Source: Bemisia tabaci (lineage: Eukaryota; Arthropoda; Insecta; Hemiptera; Aleyrodidae). Taken from it: a stretch of 64,000 bases of DNA. The position numbers were made by a program, and so were the translations under genes. The DNA is taken from assembly GCF_918797505.1 (NCBI RefSeq), contig NC_092795.1, positions 27,515,131 through 27,579,130 on the forward strand, written 5' to 3'. The notes under the pieces are model-generated. The model saw only the letters and a program-made list of their open reading frames with translations. It was not told the origin of the DNA and ran no database searches. Shown here one piece after another: positions 56,464 through 64,000 of this stretch; within the stretch, counting starts at the first letter, position 1, and each line of letters starts with the position of its first letter.

Positions 56464-56543
56464 GCCGTTGAGTCTCACTTTAAAGCAGTGTGCCTTTTAA
56501 GTTCACCAAACAATGAATTGTTCTTGTTAAGCGATCCAATTTT

Positions 56544-56574
56544 GTAGATCCAATGTGTTTTTTTTTTTCCAGTG
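56544..56574. repeat. family A right-tip fragment
   Basis: GTAGATCCAATGTGTTTTTT then TTTCCAGTG; only the last 30 bp of the element. Confidence 0.85.
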
Positions 56575-57792
56575 CGGGTTTTGTTCAAGCAAATTTCTTT
56601 GCCTTCTAGAATGGATTTAAGGTTCCGAACAACACATTTTGCCTAAAAAATTTTATCAATTATGTCTTCTTAACCATCTCCGTCATGTCTTAGATTGTGA
56701 GGGAATTTCACCAAAATGTGGCAGAGAAATCGGGTAAATGTCAGGGAATTTTATTTTCCAAATTCTGTGGCAACTCTGGATCGAGTCAGGCATACTGAAC
56801 CTTAATTCTGCACTTTATTGGGCTTGCGATTCAGGACTGGGAATCAAAAAGAGCACTTCTCAGTTTGAGTGTTTGAGAAACAGGAAGGTCAATTTCGAAA
56901 TCATATGAATGACAATAATTTCGCGTATCAGTAGATCGTCAATTAAAGAACTGAGTGAATTTCAGCCAGGAACGATATTATTTCCCCTGAGATTAGTAGA
57001 TTCTGAACAAGCGCATCAGAGTTCTCTATTTTCCCTTTTTCTTAACCTGTCGTTAGAGTCTCCAAGGAAATAGACGTAGAATCGATGACTTCGTCTTCGC
57101 GATGTCGACTAGACCAGTGACGATGGCCGCAAATTGACAAAAATGATTTTCATCGCAATTTGACCAGATTTTGCAAAAACAGATTTATCTGACTCATTTG
57201 AAAAACGATAGGTGTTCCATTAGTGTCCTGACTCAGATAAGTGTTTTGATACATGAACCGGAAAAAGGAGTAGCCAATTGGCAGATGAAGCCCATTCATC
57301 GAGACATGCTCCTTTACATAAAAACATTTTTTTAAAATTTACTAAATAAAGGAGGATAAATCGTGTTGCCAATTTGCGAGAAGCGAGAATCGATCTTCTT
57401 ACATCAAATTATTTTCAGGGTAGACACGATAGCTCGATCACAAACAAACTGCAGAAGGAGAATCAATGAGTCTCTGCTAATTACGCAATTTTTTCATTTT
57501 TTAAATTTATAAGAAATAGTTCATCTAAGTACTTTCAATTAAAGCATCTCCAAATTTGTATTGTTTGATTTGTTCTACTCGAAATAAATCGAAAACAGAT
57601 GCGTTTCAAATTTAACTTTTAAAAGTGAAATTTTTAATAGTTTCGAGGTATCCAACTAAGATAATTTGACGTCAGTAGAAAACTTGTTTCGAATAATGGA
57701 AAATGGCAAATAGATTTGAAGAATTAATTTTTAATGCACTAGTATCGACATTTTAGAATGACTTCTCACTTTTGCGCCCCGCAGAATGTTGC
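56575..57792. other. unannotated non-coding sequence
   Basis: Nothing recognised apart from the D-like stretch near 56700-56775. Confidence 0.5.
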
Positions 57793-58033
57793 GTTGTCGT
57801 GCTACGGAAGAACGCCTTATTAGCCCTCAGACGTCGTCATTTTTCTTTCAACAAAACACGAATTTCCAGGGAAAGCTGTCCAATTTTTTTTACAGAATTC
57901 CATTTGCAATTTCATCTAAATTATCTAAAAATTCCAAGGAAAAATGCTCATCTTTCCGCAAAAATTCATCTTTTATCGCTAGGAATGTGGCAACATTCGA
58001 ATGTTGGTACAGCGTTCTTCCTTACCACGGCAG
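57793..58033. repeat. family C MITE, diverged
   Basis: GTTGTCGTGCTACGGAAGAA then CGCCTTATTAGCC at the left; CGTTCTTCCTTACCACGGCA then G at the right. Its interior AATTTCATCTAAATTATCTA resembles the copy at 41683-42228. Confidence 0.82.
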
Positions 58034-58398
58034 TATTTAACCTAGTAATAAATACAACCTTACTCAAAAAGCATCCTGAAAATCCTGATAATACTTATCT
58101 GAATAGATCACCGATTTTCAGGATGGTGTCCTCTTTTCTGCGCGTACTCCTCTAACTCTTCCACCCGCTAATGTCCTCGATCAATCAAATCAAATTAATA
58201 GTTTCGGCTCCTGCTATCGATCGTGATGAGCTGTCGTACCCTTTTAGTTCCCACGCAGCTGATTACGGCAACCAGCAATTCCGCGACGCGGTTTTTGCGT
58301 CTCGCAGACCGCGCCATCGTTTAAGTTAATCGCGTTTTAACGACATCCGGAGATGATAATCGCGTTGAATTTCCCGCTGGTTTTCATGTCTCATGATC

Positions 58399-58476
58399 AG
58401 TCTCGTGTTCGTTTTGTGCTGCGTTATCCGAGAATCTTGGGCCCTAGACAGAAGGACTAACCGAATTTTTTGTAAG
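58399..58476 (+). promoter_or_regulatory. candidate initiator and non-coding first exon
   Basis: GATCAGTC at 58395-58402 contains a perfect arthropod initiator TCAGTC, and AAG|GTAAGC, a good splice donor, lies 78 nt downstream (58474/58477). The segment has no long open frame, as for an untranslated first exon. There is no TATA box at the expected place. Inference from two short motifs. Confidence 0.22.
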
Positions 58477-58734
58477 GTAAGCAGTTAGTTCAATCAAAAA
58501 TTTTTGAGGTGGAAAAGTACCTAGTTTGGAAAGTACATAGACCATACGTCAGAAAGGTCTTAAAATACACTCCGAAACGCACAAAATGGGGCTATCTGTA
58601 ACACGCATTTTCCAATTTATAGCGGCCGTGAGTGGGCTGTTAACCTAACCTATCTTTGCCAACAAAAACTAACGATCTTTCAAACTGTTATCACTCTCAA
58701 AAAATTAGATCGCTTTGAAATATTTACCTCTGCT

Positions 58735-58975
58735 TTTTTACGTCATTGAGCAGTGTATTGGAAACCTGGCTACTGCATTTGCTCCCTTTCTGCGCATATG
58801 AAGTGTTGATCTGCTTTTAGATGCCGATTCCCACCATGACGTAGGTGAAAAACTTGATAACGGTCTCAACTTTGAGAGCTTCTTTTGAGCTCGGCAGTTC
58901 GTTCCTAAGAAAAATAGTGGTACCACTGTGTTTTTCCCGTAGTTTTACATGCTAATACATACATAAATCGCAAAT
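58735..58975. repeat. family F half element
   Basis: Diverged right arm of family F: TTGAGAGCTTCTTTTGAGCT, CGGCAGTT, AATAGTGGTACCACTGTGTT, ATAAATCGCAAATCC. No left arm is present. Confidence 0.6.
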
Positions 58976-59023
58976 CCCTGCGGATTTAAGGCGCCGTGAT
59001 TTCTTCTTAACGTACTTAGCGTG

Positions 59024-59026
<3 letters not shown>

Positions 59027-59058
<32 letters not shown>
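59027..59058 (+). repeat. 32-nt poly-T run
   Basis: Homopolymer followed by AAATAAATAAA; it stands where the left tip of the next family C copy would be. Confidence 0.9.
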
Positions 59059-59062
<4 letters not shown>

Positions 59063-59085
59063 AAATAAACTAGATGCATATAAGA

Positions 59086-59309
59086 AAAATATACGCATTG
59101 CCAAATTTCTTTCAATAAAATATGAATTTTCTGGGAAATGCGGGATTATTTTTTTTCCAATTTCTCATAGAATTTTATCCAAAATTCGATCTAATGTATC
59201 AGAAAATTTCAAGGGAAAATATTCTTAACTCTCCGTGGGATTAAACAATCAATTGTGGGTGATTTGGCAACGTTCCAATGCTCATACGGCGTTTTTCCTT
59301 AGCACGACA
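59086..59309. repeat. family C MITE, left tip missing
   Basis: TACGCATTGCCAAATTTCTT to ATACGGCGTTTTTCCTTAGC then ACGACA. Confidence 0.82.
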
Positions 59310-59526
59310 ATTATGTCCTTCTGTGTTAGGAAAAATTATGCAAAAATCGTTACTTTTGCAAAATATCTCAAATAAATCGCTCCTCAGTTCATTCTGAGTT
59401 AACCAAGTGTTCAATACAGCTAATCCATCTACATCCCTTGTTCCTCAAGTCATTCGAAAATTTGGCAAGTTCATACGCATCCAGCGTTCTCATCAGTGCC
59501 ATGACAATCGTCCAGTCATTTTATGT

Positions 59527-59559
59527 TAATTAATTAATTAATCAATTAATTAATTAATA
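59527..59559. repeat. (AATT)n microsatellite
   Basis: Eight self-complementary TTAA/AATT units with one substitution. Confidence 0.95.
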
Positions 59560-60039
59560 CACCGCGGATGGAAGAAATGAATAAATGAAATTGATTGAAG
59601 GAACTTGCAGGGTTGCCTAACTCGAACGAAACCTCGCATCGAGCGCCGCATGATTCAATCCATGTCAAAACCAAACATGCCTTTTTTCTGATGAGCTCTA
59701 GGATATAAGTGTTCTTAGGGAGCTCAGAGCTCAACAGAACATTCCATTATTCTGTTGAAACATCGGCATTTTGATTGAGCTGTAAAGTTTGTCGAAAATT
59801 TTGTATACGGCGAGACGTCAAACAAATCGGTCTAAAAATCGAATACGTCTATGATTTGACGAACCCTATAATGTTAGCGTTTTTGTAGAGATCATGGTTC
59901 AAATATTGTTCCTGGTCGAGGAAATAGAGAGCTCTCGCGCTAGGTATGTGTAATGATGTAGGGTCGTTATCAAAATATCGTGCTACCCATTTGTCATAGA
60001 GTGTCCGTGGTTGACCGCCAATGTCAATCAACAGTCACA

Positions 60040-60119
60040 TGGACGTATTTATACTAAAAGGAACTATGTCTCGCGCAAACCCTTTACACATAGTGCTTTT
60101 TAGCATAAACACGTCCACA
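60040..60119. repeat. family Q hairpin, copy Q2
   Basis: ATGGACGTATTTATACTAAA, AGGAACTATGT and the inverse ACATAGTGCTTTTTAGCATA, AACACGTCCA around the loop CTCGCGCAAACCCTTTAC, which is the reverse complement of the Q1 loop type. Confidence 0.8.
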
Positions 60120-60498
60120 TCGTGCTGAGCGGCCGATGTAAATCCAGTTCCGGTGTACACTTCGGCCCGACCGCGGCGATAATTATCGGAACATAATATT
60201 TCGATTTGGTCTTGCATTATTCAGATTAAACAGATTTGACGTGCAAATGCATCATTCGTTCCTCCCTCCCCCGTGGTGGGTCTTTCCGCGAGAACCTTTC
60301 CATTCTCCAAGCGGAGGCAGTTTATTTCATTATACTCGCACGTTTATGGCAGTTGGGAAAAAGTGGCTGTATAGCTCATGTCCAAGAGCACGAACTTGCA
60401 TTAAAAAATCAATTAATAATATCGATGACAAAATTCATATAGTAATATTTCCATTGCAATGCTTATTCAAAATCCCCACTTTTACCTACTTTATTTTA

Positions 60499-60527
60499 TT
60501 TTTTTTTTTTTTTGGGGGGGGGGGGGG
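60499..60527 (+). repeat. poly-T / poly-G tract
   Basis: About 15 T followed by 14 G, low complexity. Confidence 0.9.
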
Positions 60528-60861
60528 TGTAATTTTTTTTTATCAAAATTCTCAGGTTTTTAATTCAGGTTTTTAATTCATGATTTTAATGCACATTTTA
60601 AAATAATCCAAAAATTTATCAACAGTTTGATCAGCGTGGTGCGTTCACCTTATCGCAAAAACACCCCAGATATTTTTTTTTTTTTCAAACCCAAATGTAT
60701 CCTTTAATATATTTTAGACCGGCCACATGTTTGTCTACACTTTCTCTACTTTCATATTTTAATTTTTGTCGTGGTATTGTTCCTTTAAACCCATAGAGTG
60801 TTGTATCTGAACAATTGAAAGCGTCAGGGTTTTTCGTGTCTTTTCGAAAGTCAGTGCAATT

Positions 60862-61060
60862 CCTTATTACACACCTTTTAGATGCAATTATTTGTGCTCA
60901 AGAGATGCCTGCGTTGCATATCCGAAATATTAAAGGCGTTTTGGATGATCATGCCATAACGACGCTCACTGTGAAGCCTCATTACAACACATCGTTAGGA
61001 TGCAACTATTCGTGCTCGAAGGATATCCGTGTTGCATATACGAACAGTTGAAGGCGTTTT
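60862..61060 (+). repeat. diverged tandem duplication, about 117-bp period
   Basis: TAGATGCAATTATTTGTGCT, GTTGCATATCCGAA, AAAGGCGTTTT recurs as TAGGATGCAACTATTCGTGC, GTTGCATATACGAA, GAAGGCGTTTT. Confidence 0.75.
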
Positions 61061-61102
61061 GTTTTATTTTGTCATGACTGCGAAGACAAATTGCCCTTAA
61101 GA

Positions 61103-61470
61103 ATGGAGCTGTTGCATGTGTGAGGAATTTGCGATTTGACAATTGATTCTCAAGTAAAAGTTCGCAAGAAACACGATGGTGCCACTGGTTTTCTCTGAAA
61201 TCAACTCCCAAGCCTAAAAAAAGCTCTCAAGTTGAGGCCAAAATGGAGAGGATATCCCACGCTATTCTGAGAGTCCACCTCTACATCAAGACAAACTCTC
61301 CATGCAAGGATAAGGAGCAATTACATTGACAGGGCTGCCACTTTATTCGGGGACTCTAAAACTGAAAATACGGCAACCCTGCTAATGTATTTGCTCCCCA
61401 TCTTCGCATGGAGAGTTTGTCTTGATGTAGAGGTGGACTCTCAGGATAGCGTGGGATATCCCCTCCCACG
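61103..61470. repeat. family F foldback, copy F2, left portion
   Basis: Full left arm (CTGTTGCATGTGTGAGGAAT to CTCCATGCAAGGATAAGGAG) and the inner part of the right arm up to GGGATATCCCCTCC. The right arm then breaks off; its outermost piece is at 62437-62476. Confidence 0.85.
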
Positions 61471-61938
61471 GTGCGTTTTAAACAATTTTAATGCGGTCAA
61501 CATACCACCCGCGATTTTTTTGCGGAAATGTCAACTAGAAGGCCTACTGATTGAGGAACAACAAACCGCGAAATCTGTGATGGGGCCGTTTTTGAGAAAA
61601 TGCGATTTTTCGCTTTTTTGGCGGGAATTTCGGGTCAAGGCGCTGAAAAAGTCAAGTTAGGCTGTTTTTGTAGTTCGTAAATGCATATCCTATACATTTT
61701 GAGTCAATCAAGTGCCAGTAGATAGCTATTCGTGCATATTGCCCAAAATTCATATCCTTAAATCCACGACTTATGGGTTTTTGGGGGTTAGTCAAGGAGA
61801 AATCCGAAAAAAAGAAGGTTAACCCGGAACAAATTGCTTAACAAACTTTTCCTACGTAAACTTCTTCAGTAGGTCCTATTGAACAACATACCAAAAGTTT
61901 ACCACGGTTCGCTCCCGGAACACCCCCCCAAATTGCCT
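61471..61938. other. unannotated sequence inside disrupted F2
   Basis: No open frame with a domain; AT-rich. It belongs to the block that replaced or interrupted the F2 right arm. Confidence 0.45.
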
Positions 61939-62314
61939 AAATTTCAAAATGGCGGCCATAATAAGGCCTCTGGGAGTTTGATTTTTTTAAAAATACGCAT
62001 ACAGTGTCATGTGAGGTGTCAATTCCTATGTAATTTTGGTCGTAGATTTCAAATATGAAGTAAAAAAAGTACCTTGATCAAAAGAGGGTACCCCAAATCC
62101 AAGATGGCAGCCAATTTTGAAAGTCAAGAGGGTGGATTTTTAAAAAGTTCGCGTGATAAGGCAAGTGAGGTATCATTTCTTATGTAATTTTGGTCGTAGA
62201 TTTCATTTATGAAGTCATAAAAGCCCTCAAGTCAAAGGGATTGCTCCAAATGCAAAGATGGCGGCCAGCTTTGAAAGGCAGGAGGGTGAATTTTTGAAAT
62301 GTTTACGTGACATC
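61939..62314 (+). repeat. tandem array of about 155-bp ATGGCGGCC units
   Basis: Units start AAATTTCAAAATGGCGGCCA (61939), AAATCCAAGATGGCAGCCAA (62095) and AAATGCAAAGATGGCGGCCA (62248, partial). Shared inner blocks: TATGTAATTTTGGTCGTAGA and ATATGAAGT/TTATGAAGT. Two full units and one partial one. No coding frame. Confidence 0.85.
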
Positions 62315-62330
62315 CCTAGTAAAATAGAAT

Positions 62331-62435
62331 CAACCTGACGTTTCATAAACTACCCTGAGTCAGACTAATTCAGGCTGATATCAATCTGACTAAGGGTAGT
62401 TTATGAAACATACCCTGACGTCAGGTTGAATCAAT
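62331..62435. repeat. 105-bp hairpin
   Basis: Arms TCAACCTGACGTTTCATAAA, CTACCCTGAGTCAGA and the inverse TCTGACTAAGGGTAGTTTAT, GAAACATACCCTGACGTCAG, GTTGA, around about 21 nt. The right arm has a short insertion. It abuts the F2 right tip. Confidence 0.85.
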
Positions 62436-62436
62436 A

Positions 62437-62476
62437 TTCAAATCACAAATTCCGTACACATGCAACATCTCCGTTT
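62437..62476. repeat. family F copy F2, right tip
   Basis: TTCAAATCACAAATTCCGTA, CACATGCAACATCTCCG matches the outer end of the F1 right arm (TCAAATCGCAAATTC, CACATGCAACATCTCC). Confidence 0.75.
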
Positions 62477-62596
62477 GATTTCGCACGTTGGCAGCCCTTT
62501 TGGGCTCTAAAAGCTTCATGGCCTGACCTCAAAATTACCGAGATGTCTGTACTCTCCCCATGTAGTTAGTCTATAAAGAACCAGCTCTCTTTTTAG

Positions 62597-62642
62597 AAAG
62601 AAGAGGGCTTGAGAGCTGGACGACGGTCTGCTTGCGCCGTGG
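62597..62642 (+). other. candidate microexon (tentative)
   Basis: CTCTCTTTTTAG is acceptor-like and GTGG|GTAAGTCAG is a near-perfect donor, bracketing 46 nt. No sequence support beyond the splice motifs, and it could be chance. Confidence 0.18.
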
Positions 62643-62845
62643 GTAAGTCAGTGACATTGTAAATCGCAAATGTCCTAATTGAATAATCGGCATCGCGCCG
62701 ACTCGTCAATAGCGACGCGCAACATGTCGGCCGCACTCCCCCTCCTGTCCATCGGGATCCGAGTCCTTTAAACTCCTGTCTTCCTTCTCCTGTCCCTCCT
62801 CGAGGCCCCCTCGTGGCCTTTGTTGGAGTCTTCGCGCTCAGTATA

Positions 62846-63097
62846 CTGCCGCGTTAAGAAAACACGCCGTAGCATCATTCCATTGTTGTCAACTTTTCTG
62901 TAACAAAGTATGCATTTTCTGGAAGAATAGTGTAAATTTCAGTTTGGATTTTTTAGTGAATTGTCTTCGCAGTTTAATCTAAGGTCCGCAAAAATTCCAT
63001 GAAAACTATTCTTATGTTCTGTGAAAAAGTAATGTTTTATTGGGGAAAATTTGACAACGTTCAAATTCTGATACGGCGTTTCTGTTTAGCATCGCAG
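62846..63097. repeat. family C MITE, diverged
   Basis: CTGCCGCGTTAAGAAAACAC at the left; CTGATACGGCGTTTCTGTTT then AGCATCGCAG at the right. Flanks TATA and TGTA, a decayed candidate 4-bp duplication. Confidence 0.85.
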
Positions 63098-64000
63098 TGT
63101 AGGGAGGAGATCCCACTTACCCGAGTTAGTACTGAAGAAGTCATTGCTAGTTGGTGCCCGTTAATGCCAGCTCTGATCAGGCATTTAACAGCTCTCCCGT
63201 AGGTATTTCATTTGTAGCAAACAATTAGTATCCTGCAAACTGCAACGACAAAAATAGCTTTCATTACAAGAAAATTCTCAGCGAAAGCAAGGCTAATTTT
63301 TTCCCCCGATGAACTTGGTCCAAATCGTCCCAGGAAGATTTATTTTTAGTAAGGCGTGCTGAAAGTTTGCTTCTGTCGACTGAGGTCTCTTTCCTCGTGT
63401 GGGGATCTCAAATTGAAATTTACAGACATAAATTTTACACGGAGGGAAGTGACGGAACGCGTAGAGCCCCTTAAGTTGGCAGCCGTGATTTGAAGGGCAC
63501 TCGATCCTCGAAAGCTCAAAAGCACTCGGATTGCGTTTCGTGCGCGCGGCTCGGCGGTGCGGCATTTGTCGGAACACGAGCGTGTTCGCCGGAACCACTC
63601 GTGTGCGATACTCGAAGCATAATACACCGTGTCATATCGACACAAACACACCCTCGCTTGTATGCACACACGCGCAGGAGCCCGTGTATAAAATCACACG
63701 GACGGAAGCCCCCGGATGGGGCCTGCTCTCTCGATTCGATGTAGTTATTTTAATACGGCCTGTAGGATTTAATCAGGATCCGCACTTCTCAACGGATAGG
63801 AAATCATTTCGCATTGCTTTTCAAACTTAAAATTTACTGGAATGAAGGAAAAAATTAAATAATTTTAAAATTTTACACAATTATATTGCGTATTTCATGG
63901 CTGAAAGAAATTTTTTGCGTATTCTTGAAAAATTGTTCATTTTTAAATGGATCTGGTCTCTTGTGAGGATATATTTCAAGGAGTCTATATTGTTATATAC
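63098..64000. other. unannotated non-coding sequence
   Basis: GC/CpG-richer between about 63450 and 63720, with overlapping open frames on both strands (84-107 codons), none with a domain. Nothing else recognised up to the window end. Confidence 0.5.

Overview
This window looks like non-coding chromosomal DNA from an insect-type eukaryote. It is AT-rich, shows no bacterial gene organisation and no operons, and has no conserved protein-coding gene on either strand. It is densely packed with DNA-transposon relics: MITEs, foldbacks and nested insertions. The repeat style is what I would expect of a repeat-rich insect such as a hemipteran (a whitefly-like genome is my guess), but no single-copy gene fixes the species.

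The only recognisable protein is a broken Mutator-like (MULE) transposase at 3938-4483. It lies inside a fully delimited 921-bp element (3841-4761) with long terminal inverted repeats and a perfect 8-bp target duplication. A second, non-coding element (9872-10679) has 10-bp inverted ends and a perfect 8-bp target duplication, as in hAT transposons. The rest is made of repeat families named here by letter. A, B, I and T are palindromic, begin CACTG and mostly leave 2-bp target duplications. C (CTGCCGTGCTAAGG ends, about 250 bp, 4-bp duplications) has about 17 full or broken copies. D begins CAGGGTGTCT. E, F, G, H, J, L, N, P, Q, R, S and U are described in their entries.

Layout: 1-5.7 kb holds foldback F1, A1, A2, N1 and the MULE. 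5.7-20 kb is mostly plain sequence with the hAT-like element, L, D1, C copies and G1. 20-27 kb holds a GC-rich promoter-like patch, A3, A4, twin perfect palindromes, N2 and G2. 27-36 kb holds I1, P, Q1, T, a (CTAA)n tract, a nested A/B insertion and C copies. 36-45 kb is the densest zone: B2, B3, the 707-bp hairpin H, E1, D2, nested D in C, G3 and I2. 45-47.5 kb is plain. 47.5-56.5 kb carries a train of adjacent and nested elements, a 110-bp tandem triplication and a 449-bp foldback flanked by TTAA. 57-64 kb holds more C, F, Q and an array of units of about 155 bp.

The most interesting signal is not a transposon. Three + strand sites, near 5.74, 32.56 and 55.82 kb, have a branch-point-like motif, a pyrimidine tract and CAG joined directly to GTAAG, followed 54 or 73 nt later by GTGAGT. 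This is the architecture of recursive-splicing ratchet points with RS-exons in very long insect introns. Two of the cassettes are the same length (73 nt) and about 79% identical without gaps, although they lie 50 kb apart, and their similarity largely stops at the splice signals. The simplest reading is that the window lies inside one very long intron, or the non-coding 5' part, of a + strand gene. This is inference; RNA data would settle it.
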